This document shows, in pieces, positions 20,913 through 32,037 of a DNA stretch of 64,000 nucleotides. The stretch covers positions 62,001-126,000 of the forward strand of contig ML210146.1 of the NCBI GenBank assembly GCA_004369085.1, given 5' to 3'. The notes under the pieces are model-generated. The model had not been told where the DNA came from, searched no databases, and was given only the letters and a program-made list of their open reading frames with translations. The translations under genes were made by a program, and so were the position numbers. Origin of the DNA: Coprinopsis marcescibilis. Its lineage: Eukaryota > Basidiomycota > Agaricomycetes > Agaricales > Psathyrellaceae. The stretch's first letter is position 1. The number at the start of each line of letters is the position of its first letter.

Positions 20913-22472
20913 ATGAGCCAAAATGCGACGGGCGATAGTCATGTCAGATTATTAGGTGCCGTTGCTGGCATGGGAAGTGGTGCGCAAACCGTTGAACCAG
21001 CATATTCTGTTCCTGATTGTTGGCTTGTGTTCAGGTTTGACAAAGGTATATCTATCCGTTATGCCATCAAGAGCCCGATAACAGCCATCTGTATAGGTTG
21101 CAGTTGGTCATGGGTATGTTCAGTCGCTCCAAATATGTAGGTGGGCCCCGCGAAGATCGTCGCACAAGAAGCGCCTCACTCATCAGCGGTACAGGGACAT
21201 ACATGCCTCTGAAACCTTCCATCCAGTTTTGATACTATCAAAACTCGCATGCAATGTGCTGCACCAGGAACCTACCAGGGAGCCTTTGACATTTTCAAGC
21301 ATATCGTTAGAAACGAGGTACAGTCGTGATTTTAATCTGTCAATTCTCGTTGATATCCATCTTCTCCAAGGGGCCACTGGCGCTTTACAAGGGCGCAACT
21401 CCACCCGCTGTGGGGTGGGCTGCTATAGACTCTGTGCTGTTGGGCTCTCTTCACAACTATCGGTTGATACTTTTCCGTCAGGGAATGACCGAACCAGCTC
21501 CTCAGACCGGTGCTCCACGGCTGACACTCCTCGGTCATGGGATTGCTGGCCTCTTTGCAGGATGCACCAGGTTCGTTTTCAATCTCCGTTGATAAAACTG
21601 CATGCGAACCTCAAACTCAGCTCCCCATAGTGCAGTTATTGCTACTCCGGTAGAGCTTTTGAAAGGTACTTGCAACGCTGATCAAGGTCTGTCCGATGTT
21701 GTTAATCAATGAGTATCCCTAGTCAAGCTCCAGCTACAATCACAAAGAGCTGTGACTGAGAGGCGTTTCAGTGGGCCTGTGCATTGTCTGCGCGAGGTCA
21801 TCCGGGTGCAAGGCGTTTTGGGCCTTTGGTCAGGGTTTTCTGGCACAGTTGCCTCCAGGGTCAATTTCTTTTGGATGTTCCTCTCGTTTGAGGTGTGTAT
21901 CTGATACGCCGGTTGTTGTTATCTCTGATATACTGTTCGCAGTTTTTTATGCGGGGCTTTTCGAAATTAGCCGGTACTCCATTCGAGGTAAATTGCTCGT
22001 GCTTTCTTCACGGAAGAGACCGTTGATTGGCTCCTGAAGGTCAATGTTGGCCTTGCAAATTTCCTCTCGGGTGGCTTCGGGGCCTTTTCTTACTGGATAA
22101 TGGCAATCCCCGCAGACAACATTAAAAAGTGCGTCATCTTTGTCCTATCTAAGAGGACATGCGATTGATAATTGCCTTAATCAGTCGAATGATGGCGTTT
22201 CCCTACCCTGACCCGTATCCTGCTGCAATCTCGAAAGGCACAATTCAGGTACCGTCTTTTTCTCGGACCGCACGAGAAATATTCGCTCGCGAAGGCTATA
22301 CCGGCTTTTTCCGTGGACTAGGACCGTCTCTTTTGCGGGCTTTCCCTGTGAATGCATCGGCACTCTTTGTCTATGAGGGTATAATGAGAGTTATGGGGGC
22401 TGAAAAGGTACACAGTTTCGGTCTCTTCGGAAACAGTGCCAAGACTCACTTTTTGTACAGACGCGCCAGTAG
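20913..22472 (+). CDS. Mitochondrial carrier (SLC25 family)
   Basis: Three-repeat inner-membrane carrier. Spliced exons give LLGAVAGMGSGLTKVAVGHG and then FDTIKTRMQCAAPGTYQGAF for repeat 1. Repeat 2 has VIATPVELLKVKLQLQSQRA, and repeat 3 has AIPADNIKNRMMAFP. The signature P-x-D/E-x-x-K is intact in repeats 2 and 3 (PVELLK, PADNIK), while repeat 1 reads GFDTIK with Gly in place of Pro. It ends with EKTRQ at TAG 22472. Very short first exons and about eight introns. The substrate cannot be fixed from these residues; the family includes amino-acid, carnitine and cofactor carriers. Confidence 0.85.
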
Positions 22473-22795
22473 CTGTAATCAGTAGATATATGCGACCTTG
22501 CACCATAATTATCTTGTCTTCCGCTGCTCCTACTACACCGAAAAAAAAGAGGTTGCCCCACGTCCAAGGCCGAAATGTCTTTGGCAAACATATTCCTCCT
22601 TTTGGACAATACCATACCAAATTGAGCACATGCTAAATATAAGCATCTATTGAAATGTCTAAAATACACGCCCATGGGCACAAAGCAACCTCTATTGATA
22701 CAAGAGATGTACAGTAGTTGGATGAAAGATCGAATTAGAAATCAATTAGTGGAGAACTAGGGTTTGTGCAAGAAAATATCCAGAAAGCTGTTCAT
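22473..22795. other. Intergenic, convergent 3' ends
   Basis: About 320 bases between the carrier and the REX4-like gene. I see no gene or clear signal here. Confidence 0.5.
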
Positions 22796-23891
22796 TCAAA
22801 GGTAGCAGCGCGAAAAAGTACTTGGCGGAAGTGCACATGGCCAGTTGCCTCGGACTATTGCCGCCTCCCAGTCAGCTGCATCTGTCCTGTAAAGATCAAG
22901 GGACACCCTAGCATTCTCTATCTATCATACGAATGAGTTGCCGGCGACCCTGACGAGACAATGCTGAGACTGACTGGATTGATTTGGCCTTCTTGGCAGC
23001 GCCTGCACATGAGCTGCCATGCCAGTGTTTGAAGACCGACGACCTGCTGGGGAGAACGGAGCGAGTTTCGGAATGGCTGTGCAGAGATGTAACGTTAAAT
23101 TCCAGATAGCCGTGTGCGAATAATAAGCTCGGAAATCACCTGGTAAAGTGCGACATCGCGGGTGGAGACAGCGAGGTGGGGTATGCCGAGGACTAGCAGG
23201 GACAGGGTTTAGATTTGTCAATCGCCACGATAGTCGGGTATGGGAGTTGCCCACCAGAGAGGTCGTTCCATAGACTGTGTCCGACGAGGATCTTCCCTTT
23301 GATGAGAGCTGCTACATGCTGTTGGATTGTCTGGAAAGACCACGCCTGGGCTACGGGGGGTTTTATTTTAGCCAGTGGGATGTGTTGGCGACAAAGACGG
23401 GGACGAACGCGGTCTGAGGTGGGTTTCTGTGATCCCTGTCACCGCCGTTCGATAGTCTGTGACCTATCGACACGCATAAGCTGCAGCATCGGAATACGGG
23501 GGAGGTCGAAACGCACAGGCAGGGTCGGGACCACGTAGTGATCAAACACGACTGAACCCTTGTAATCCACGATACTGACCCTGCTGCACGTCGTGTTAGT
23601 TTGCTGATTATGTCTCTGGATGGGAAGCAAGACTCACGCGAGCATGGCAGTGGTACCGCCTGGGCCGACCCCGACATTGCTGCAGGACAGAGCGAGAAAA
23701 GATTCACTGGAGGGAGGAGTCATGTGAGATGAGATAGAAGAATCGTTCGGTGGGTTACTTGCGAATAGAGCTGTCGGTTCTGGCTGGCTTTTATTTCTAC
23801 AATAAAATGCTTGGGGGGAGCGGAGGACTAGGCTAGAAATAGCAGGTCGGGAACGAAGTTTAGACGTCTGTAATTTGTTCTGTACACGCAT
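22796..23891 (-). CDS. REX4-like 3'-5' exonuclease with degenerate active site
   Basis: Homolog of RNA exonuclease 4 (DEDDh family, rRNA processing). Exons join as SFLALSCSNVGVGPGGTTAM, RVSIVDYKGSVVFDHYVVPT, LPVTDYRTAVTGITETHLRP, SFQTIQQHVAALIKGKILVG-HSLWNDLSVLGIPH, VSTRDVALYQPFRNSLRSPQ, VGLQTLAWQLM and finally NARVSLDLYR...CYL, stop 22796. In active family members Exo I reads DCEMVG; here it is SCSNVG, so both catalytic acids are lost. The Exo III site VEDAR has Asn for Asp (ENAR or KNAR). Only the Exo II Asp (WNDL) remains. All joints are phase-consistent and no stop interrupts, so it looks like a pseudoenzyme or a young pseudogene rather than old decay. One intron uses GTTCGT (23408). The start (23891) is the first ATG in frame and is uncertain. 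Confidence 0.7.
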
Positions 23892-24744
23892 TGCGTTCTC
23901 GAAAAAGGTAATCGAACTTGTAAAGGAGCATTCATGCAAGCTTTCCAGGAAATAGGCTGCCTTGACATGATGACCAGAAGGCTTGACGGAGGTCAAATTA
24001 TATCAAAGGAGAAAGGAATATCGATCGGATTCCGGTGCAACCGCGCGCACAAAGGTTTGAAAGTCCTTTCAAGAACGCAAGTTGTCCATTAGCGACCGCC
24101 CCGCCAAAAGAATCTGAACTTCGTTGGAATCTGAGGCCAGCAGAAGCGCAGATAGCTGCTAGATCTCGTCAGGCAGACGCCAGAGATCACGACAGAGTCG
24201 GCCTTGCATCTGTTCTTTCGCGTCTATCCCCAACAAGCCCAGGATATCAGCACAAGGCAAGCCAGGCGCTCCAGTAGAATGGCGTAACTCGGAGAGATCA
24301 CGCCAGATGAGAAAACGGCGGAAATGGACCCTCAATTGAATTAGCACTATTTGAGTAGCCGAGTCGGCAGACAGGCGCGAAGCGTTACACCCGCAGATCT
24401 TCATGACACGCATGTTCCTACTGATGACCAGAACCGCCGCCTATTTGATTGTCGAAGTCTGTCAGAGAAAGCCGAAAGCCTAAAAAAATCTCAAGCAGCG
24501 AGGGCATAAGAACCTGTCAACTCGCGTTCTTGATAGTCCAGACAAACCGCAGCGTATTGCCTCGTTTTTGATCCCAGGCCCCAGTTTTTGATCGCAAAAG
24601 ATGTGGCCTCGACAGCATTCCGAGGATTGCCCAAAGTTCCTTGTCTACTATTCCCTTCCGAGATAAACGTCATCCATTATTTGAGGCCGGTACGTACTGG
24701 TTACCTCAACACACTAATTTTCCAGGCCCACAGCCCCCCAGATT
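23892..24744. other. Unassigned 850-base region
   Basis: No supported gene. Small open frames on both strands (for example 24035-24277) have no recognisable motif or splice partner. I see no tRNA, transposon end or simple repeat. Confidence 0.5.
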
Positions 24745-26507
24745 TCATTTCGATTCCTGCTGACTCAATTTCCTTGCACGCAACCACAGTTCAAGCCATA
24801 GCTTCCTCTCCCTGCCCAATTTGCGATGAAGTGATAGCCTCGATCGCCGCATAGCCCATTCGCGGGTGATTAACTTGGTGCATCTTGATGTGGCCTTGAA
24901 GACGTGGCGGCGGAAGCCATGAACTGTCTTGAACTCGGCATATTTGGCGACAATGTCCATTCGCCTTTCCTTCATCGCTAACGTCACGATACGTCTTCGG
25001 ACGCGATCATCGACCAGGTCTTGTCCCCATTTCGCCGTGAAGCCCTTGACAAAGTGCTCGGCATGTGTCCCACATTGCTTGGCCCGGTGGAGCGTGGAAA
25101 GCAGCAAAAAGAGGGTGGTCGAATTGGGTGCTAGACTTGGGTGAAGCTCAAACAACATCGTCAACAGTCGCGAACTCTCGGATAGGTGTCGCAGACCGGT
25201 CGATGTTGAACCCAAAGCGACATGTGAGTTGATGATGTCGATGCAACCCCGTTTCCAACGAGCATCAAGGCGCCGAGGAAGTGCCCGAAGGTATGATGTC
25301 GTGAGGGACAGCGCGTGTTCAGGGTGGTTTAATCGGAGCAGTTGAGTGATGATCGGGCGTATTATGTGAGGTTTGAGCTGTCGATAATCGGATGCAGTTT
25401 CTGGCGCCAGGTGAAATAAAAGTTTTAAGCGAGGGTCCCAAGTCAACCTGGCTTGCTGGGACCGAGAAGATGGCGTGTTGGCAATGCCGAACGATTTGCC
25501 CCGCTTGGAAATGTGGTCTCGCTTGGGGAGATGAAAAAATTCCAACCATATAGGAAGGGGTATCGAAGGTTTATTGGCAGCTGCACCCAAAAGACCGCTT
25601 CGAGGATCCGTGACGCGCTTCCAAGCCCGGGACCATGAGCCGGTTGAAACCAGCCAACGGACCTCCAACTTCCACGTCTCCAGGTTCCGTGCGGCAGGAG
25701 ACAAACGCATAGATCGCGCGAGAGACTTGAAGGCGCTGTAGGCAGTATGTCGAAGCGCAATAGCGAGGACGAGGTTATAGGACCGAGTCGTATGGAATTG
25801 GGGATACAGATTGAAGTAATCCATGATCACTGGGAACTCCAGTGGCGGACTGGTATAGTAAATTAATCGAATGAGATTTTGATGAAACCCAAGAGCACTG
25901 AGGGGTGCGGACAAGTCTTGATAGGGTGGGGGATGAATTTGGGTGTTTAGAGAACCCTTGCCGCTGGGAACTTTGCTTGGTTGCATAGTAGGAGTGGAAC
26001 GAGCAAAACCCCGATCTGTCTGAGGAACCAAGGGAGCGGTTGTGGATGGACTGTGGTCATCCCGGTTGGACCCTGAGCACACCTCGGTAATTGGGGACAG
26101 TGGAGGCCGTGGATTAACCATATGCAGCTCGTTAGGAGTAGTAGAAAGACGCCCAAGGGCTAATGCCGCATGTTCGTGCTTATTTGACTTGGGCTTGGAA
26201 GAACGGAGAGGTGGTTGGAGTGCGTGGTGGTCTGTGCTATGTGTCACGAAGCGGTGAGGATCGCAGAGCAATTAATAAGATTAAAGGGGACATACATGAT
26301 AGATTGGGAAGAAGTAGGAATATTCTGTGGGGAGCACTGGCTATGAGGTGTGACATGGCGTTTGGCTGGAGGTGCTTCGCTGGACGCTGGGGGGGTGACA
26401 GAGCTGCGGCGTACCCAGGCCCTCGCTGCTGCCTGCTGAAGAAAATAGGAGAAGGAATGGTGGGATTGAGCCCTGGGCGCTACAAGGGCCACAGCACGAT
26501 GGTGCAT
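24745..26507 (-). CDS. Probable mitochondrial helical-repeat (PPR-like) protein
   Basis: I do not recognise the exact family. A first exon from ATG 26507 reads MHHRAVALVAPRAQSHHSFS and further basic, acid-poor sequence, typical of a mitochondrial presequence. A good intron (GTATGT...ACATAG, about 26300-26246) joins it in phase to a large exon that ends at TAG 24745; total about 570 residues. The body is a string of amphipathic helices about 35 residues apart (IPLPIWLEFFHL, IIRPIITQLLRLNHPEHALSL, CIDIINSHVALGST, ATTLFLLLSTLHRAK-like, RIVTLAMKERRMDIVAKYAE), recalling pentatricopeptide-like proteins of fungal mitochondria that act on organelle RNA. The C-terminus is very basic (RRSRLSLHRKLGRERK). 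The RNA role is inference. Confidence 0.65.
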
Positions 26508-26823
26508 GCATGGGAATATCCTCCTGGCCAGACGAGGAGACAGCGACAGAGTCCGTCACGACGCGAGCAAACTCAAATTTCGACTCGGGTCACGTGGCAC
26601 TCTATTTTTAGCTCTTTACTGGTACTTGTCTTTTTCAACGCTGCTCCTGCTCGATAGAGTTACGGCCGTCACACCATGTTGCCCGAAGGTGTGTCAATCT
26701 CCCTGCTTACAATCTATTTTATTATTGTGTTCCACTAATACAGATGTGTGCGTAACAATGCAATTGCCAATGCCAAGTAGTTATACCATGAGATGAACGT
26801 CGTAATCATTACAAAAAGAAACC

Positions 26824-28048
26824 CTACAATTCTTCCATCGCGTATGGCAAACTTCGCCCAACTAGCCACCCAACCTTGGCTATCCACCTGTCCCGGATCT
26901 GTCGCATGGGGGTCGCAATCTCAACAACCTTCGACATTGCCATCTCGTCCAACGCAGTCTCCCAGCTCTTCACCGTGTCACTTCCGAACATCCTCGCCAA
27001 CCCGTTCACCACTTCGTCGATCCTGTTAACCCAATTTTGCCACTCTTCGATCAGTCGCGGCACAAGAAGCGGTGCCATGGATGTGATTGTCAGCGGGGGT
27101 TGCGAAAGAAGGTGGTTCGTGACGGCCTGTAGGAACACAAAAGTTTCCGATGGATGGAATTTATCCTTGTGCATCGTCTGGATAGTTTGAGTCAACTGAG
27201 AGCCAATGGTCTGGGTTGGCGCAGAGTTGGATGAAAAGTATGGGAGATACGACATGCAGCAAGACACAAATTCTGTGATGTGGGGCCGCAGACGCGATAT
27301 GATGTAAGAATCTCGCATTCCACTCTGAGAATGGTGTTGTTGGACGTGATTTGAGGGCTGGGACGCCTGCCCGAATCCGAAAGATGGTTCTGAGAAAGAC
27401 GACGAGTTGGAGTAGGGATATGCGTCCCGTAGTGTCTTGGCCGATTGCCCAATGACCTGGAGTGCAGTTTCGAGTGTCGGTTTAGGAATAAGCGACAGTA
27501 TTGTCGATTTGAGCTCCGGTTGAGCTTTCACCAAGGAGGTGAGTAAAGGTAGTAGTGACTGTGTTGGTAAGCTCGCTGCGAGGGAGTCGATTTAGCTTTC
27601 ATGCCACATTCCAATGACGAAAATACTAACCTAGCAAGACACCAACATCGACGTCTTGGGATCCATCGCCTTCTTTCTTGTCTGTAGAGCTAGCTGACGT
27701 ACGGTCGTTGCCATTGTTGTTGGGAACCACCATTCGAGCACGTTTGGGAACAGCTCGTTTCGGTCTCTCTGGCGTCGGACTTCGATCCATAGACTCGTCC
27801 CTTCCCCCCTCGTCGTCTTCAAACTCGTGTCTCCGCTTCGCTAACCTCTGGGTCATTGCGTGGTTCATGGACGAAGCAAGTTGCTGAAAGGCGGCGACGT
27901 TTGTGTGGCCTGGGGTCGTTGCAGGTTGCCAACCAGTTGAAGCCACCCCAGGCCCCGAACCCAACCCGAAGCCAAATCCAAAGGGCGAGGGAGCATGAGA
28001 CACTTGTCGAGGCTGAAAATCGATATGGTGTTGCAAAACGTTTGCCAT
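26824..28048 (-). CDS. STS1: Nuclear proteasome tether Sts1/Cut8
   Basis: Sts1 (Cut8 in fission yeast) anchors proteasomes at the nucleus. Two exons: 28048 to about 27636 and about 27585 to 26824. The N-terminal part holds MANVLQHHIDFQPRQVSHAP and a basic signal (RPKRAVPKRARMVVP) that would bind karyopherin. The second exon has the helical Cut8 core: LPTQSLLPLLTSLVKAQPEL, LIPKPTLETALQVIGQSAKT, PHITEFVSCCMSYLPYF and WQNWVNRIDEVVNGLARMFG. ATG 28048 is the first true ATG. It lies close to the neighbouring PPR-like gene on the same strand. Confidence 0.85.
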
Positions 28049-28681
28049 TGTCAAAGTGGTTGCGGGTCAACACGAATAGCAGGCTTCAGCGTGAGCACGC
28101 CTGCTAATTGATCGCTGCCGCACATCGGCACGTTGCCAACACTCACACGCGTATAGGTCACGTGACCAATCGCCTATATCCGGCTCGAGCGCGAAAATTG
28201 TTGTTTTGTGCTTCTCTCTCCTCTTCCACTCGGATGTGCGCTGCGAATGGGTAAGTTCCATTTCTTTTCAAAGTATCGAGGAAGACAAAACATGAATCGC
28301 TACTTCGAAGCTCATGAGCTAATGAACGTATAACATATACCCAAATTTCTGAGCTTTCTATCCACCTTTGGAACTCGTTTGACTAACTTTTTCTTTCATT
28401 ACAGGTACCTTGTCATCCATCTCGCATTGCATCTGTGAGTACAATCTCTTATTAACGCGCAAAAGATTATAAATCTAGAAGTCAAGCCCTGACGCCCGTT
28501 CAAAGGACGGTCGAAGAGGATAATCCCATGCTAATGCTGATGCACTTTCCCCTTGCAAAATCTGCTCTTTCTTTACACGTCGCTAACAAATTCCATCTCC
28601 AGATCTCTTATCTTCGGTCCATTGCTCGTTGGTATCAATTATTATCCCCGAGTACGCTACATTATCAATGTCCGGTGTATT
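28049..28681. other. Intergenic region with splice-like signals
   Basis: About 630 bases between STS1 (5' end) and CAS1 (3' end). On the plus strand a donor-like GTAAGT near 28254 pairs with an acceptor TTACAG near 28405, with another GTGAGT at about 28434, as if a short spliced transcript started here. The joined sequence encodes only a few residues after ATG and I assign no gene. No clear box C/D or H/ACA element. Confidence 0.35.
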
Positions 28682-31528
28682 CTACGCATACAACCACAAT
28701 ATATTCAATATCCACATGAAACCCAAGCCTATTAAGATCTTTCCCTTGACTTGAAGACCGCCAACGAACGCGAGAATTTTCACGGGAATTGACGATGAAG
28801 TCTGTGCCTGCTGTTTTGCCAGCCGATCCAACAGGTGCCTGGGACGTATTGGCGTATCTGGTTCGAGTGGGATTCCATTCCCGTCCTCGTCTTTCGTTGG
28901 AGTGGGCATCAACGGTATCTCGACTTCTTGCGTGTGATGATCTAGATCAATCTGAGAATGACTTGACGGTGCTGGCATTTGGGCTGCAGAGTTGGGAAGA
29001 GGAAGGGGCGGTTGTTTCGGTTCCTGGTTGCAGATTCGGGCGGTAATCTTGGTCGTCGCGTCTGCCATCTTGTGGGACAGATACAAGAACATGATGGAGG
29101 TGAGGACAAAGTTAACGGGCCGCAAGCGAGCGCCAGGAAGAACAATCAGAACTCCTTTGGTGTCCCCAGCCAACCAAATGTGGTACTGGAGGATAAACGT
29201 CTCAAGCGAGCATCGGCCTACAAAGGCGAATGCGCTTGAAGAAGCGGATCGCAGGATAACGCTTGAATTCCTCAAGATGGCGAACGCCATGACTGGGAGG
29301 AACGAGATGTAAGGGTGCCAGCGATTGTAGGCAAATTTTGAATCTTGATATAGTTCGAATGCGAAGAACCACACCAACACGAGGGTAGAACATCCGATTG
29401 CAATCTTGGTAGCGAGTGGCCAGCGAGGATGATCAGTCCAGCGATATTCACGAACTTTGATCACGAAGATCGATGTAAGCATCCCCACATAGACGATCCA
29501 TAGATCGAGATTCACTCTGAATAACCATTCACGAGCAGACCAATGGATGCCGAATACCCGTTCGAGGAAAAAGAACAGGGTCTCCAGGACCGTTGGCTCC
29601 CACATGAACCAAGTGACCAGCGCCGCCGAAAAAAGGACTTTGAGAAGGAGGATTGGTGTCCGTCCGTTGAGTTGAGGGGCAATAGCCATGGTCAAGTAGA
29701 TGATGAGGTACCACATCGAGACGAGTGGTGAGAAGTAGTAGGAGATGTAGTCGGTGTCCATAACGTAGGCAAGAAAGACGGTCAACAGGTTTAGGCGTAT
29801 CAACACCTGTAATTGGTAGAGATTGAGTTCACGGAGAACCTTGACTGGACAAGAAGCCTTACCTGTGCAATACGCAAGAAGCCGAAGTCGGCCTTGCGAA
29901 GGTAGAATGTGGTGTGGCCATAACCCGTCATGAACAGGTAAGAGGCCACCAAGATTCGTACCGGGTTGTAGATACCAGAGATCTTCGAAGCCCCCAGGTA
30001 ATGATAGATCAGAATTGCCACTAGAATAATCAGGAACTCAAGTCTTCCTAGACGATGAAGATGAACTCACGCTGCATCCATCCTTTCCACTCGTCGGTCT
30101 GGTCTCTATTGAGGAAACCCAGGTCGTTATCAGCGCGTTTGAGTGTGGCAAGCCCGCTGCACAATGCTACTAGGTAAAGCGCAGCAAAAGTCCAACTGTT
30201 GAATTGCTTTTGCTCCTTCAACCAGAACCAGGAGCGGTCGGAAAGGTAAGTTACTAGGAGGCCGACACTCATATTAAAATAAGGTTCCGTCGTTGGGTTC
30301 CATGCATTTGCAATGGTGTGATGAAGACCTATGGACAAAGGGTTGGCTCTGTGTACACGGAAGACACCGGTGTGCTCACCTGAGGTTGCTGTGAAATAGC
30401 AGAACAACGGGGTAGAAATCATTATCGCCAGAAGTAAAATGGCGTGAATAGCGTTTGGTCGGGGGTATCGATTACAACACGTCTTGCTGAAAGGAAATTC
30501 TTTGGGCAAGACGTCATTGCACCGCATATTGAGAAGAATGTTGGCTTGGGCTTGAACAACATGGTGGCCATAGTGAATCCCATCCGTAGTGGCAGACTCA
30601 TCCAACATAAGATTGAAAACGCGTGGCAAGTGGACCAAAAAGGGTGATAAAAGTGCTTCAAACACGGGCATGTGCTGCGCAACGCGGTGGTAGAGGTCAG
30701 AGTTCATGGCGTCGATGTCGGAAGGGTGCATTGTGTTGCTGCGCTCTGCGGAAAGCATCGAAGGGACGACCTCTTCCACAGGCAGGACTACGATAGAGTC
30801 TGCAATAGGCTTTGTGGCTGCCGAGAGCTTCTCAAACAGGTTTTCGATATTTGCTTCCCATGCTGGGATTCCCCCGGACGTGTCTGCGTATCGCAGGTAC
30901 CATAGGCCAGACCCAAGGACCAACAGAGCAGGCGGATCCTTCTTGAGCCCGTTTCTACCAGTGGACGAGGGTGAAAGAGCGGAAGTTATATAGGTGCCAT
31001 TGAGGAAAGGGTCCCATACAAAGACCACCCGTGTACCATGCGTTGTTTGTAAATCGTGGTCTTGATGTCTCTGGTTGTCGTTTGGAGGTTCGGTCGCCAA
31101 GGATGGGTCGAGTAAATGGGCGAATTGGAAGAACAGTTTGCGAGTAACAGAGTCTCCGACGAATGCCACCTCTCTTGAACCCAAACATGTGGCACCCTCA
31201 TTCGGTTTATACGAGTGCAGCAGGCAACCTTCATATATGTCAGCCTCAACGCCAAGTGCCAACAGAGGAAACAGTAGAAGTACCTTCAGGCTGCCAATTG
31301 CGGGACGCTGAATCTAGCCATGACCCGTCGTTCAACAGAGTACTGCAGTGATATGGGTCTCCTGCATCTGAATAGGTAGATTTCAGGAAAGAACCCCCCG
31401 AAGAGCCAGTAGAACACGGCCTTACCGAGGAGAAGATATCTAAATGCACCAGCTGCGATGGCAATTAAGAGCGAGAGAACACCCAGAAGCTGTGGCCATG
31501 CGGGATTGATCTTGAATTTTGGGGGCAT
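28682..31528 (-). CDS. CAS1: CAS1-type polysaccharide O-acetyltransferase
   Basis: Cas1 O-acetylates glucuronoxylomannan-type polysaccharide in Golgi membranes of basidiomycetes. Start [20 protein letters not shown] at 31528 is followed by a membrane helix. A luminal SGNH-type domain has the nucleophile in [13 protein letters not shown] and the DxxH pair in [10 protein letters not shown]. The C-terminal half is a multi-pass acyltransferase domain of about ten helices ([93 protein letters not shown]). The end is a Pro-rich, acidic tail and a last hydrophobic helix ([18 protein letters not shown]), stop at 28682. At least three introns. Length near 900 residues, normal for the family. Confidence 0.92.
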
Positions 31529-32037
31529 GGGGCCGTTTGTTCAAGGCCTTGTTAGAATGTAGCTTGTGTGCAATAGTGGTCGCAGATGTCAAACGGTGAG
31601 TGCCTTTCGGCCTCTGAATGCTCTGGAACCAGCGAATTGGCAATTTCAAGAAAAGAATGAGCGTGGTAGAGAGTCGAGGAAACGAGGGGTTAAATGTCAT
31701 CATTCATCATTCATCACCTCACATCACTGGATGCATCGAAGCGCGCGTCCGCAGATGATTTGAGCACAGGACTATAAGCTTCAAGCGACACCACCATGAT
31801 CGACGGTTTGCTTCACAGACTACCTAACAGATGTCGAGCTCAAATTCGATCCAAAAGGTTGTCTCCAGTTGTTGACATAGATTAAACATGTAAGTAAATG
31901 GAATTAGTGTCCGGTGAAGGCAGTAGTTATACTTTGTCCATATGTGAAATTTGTAAATGGCATGGAAATCCAAAAGATGTCCAAGAGTGATGTGGTATCT
32001 ACGAAAGCGCGGCCCAACCGCACCGACTGTGCAAGTT
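31529..32037. other. Intergenic, no gene seen
   Basis: About 500 bases between the CAS1 start and the rhomboid stop. It should hold the CAS1 promoter and the rhomboid 3' untranslated region; I see no clear element. Confidence 0.5.

Noticed and set aside
24035..24413. Two overlapping short frames in the 850-base gap
   Set aside because: No motif, no splice partner and no clear start context; I prefer to leave the region unassigned.
28480..28530. Hairpin-like CCCGTTCAAAGGACGG, considered as a tRNA T-arm
   Set aside because: No matching acceptor, D or anticodon arms nearby.
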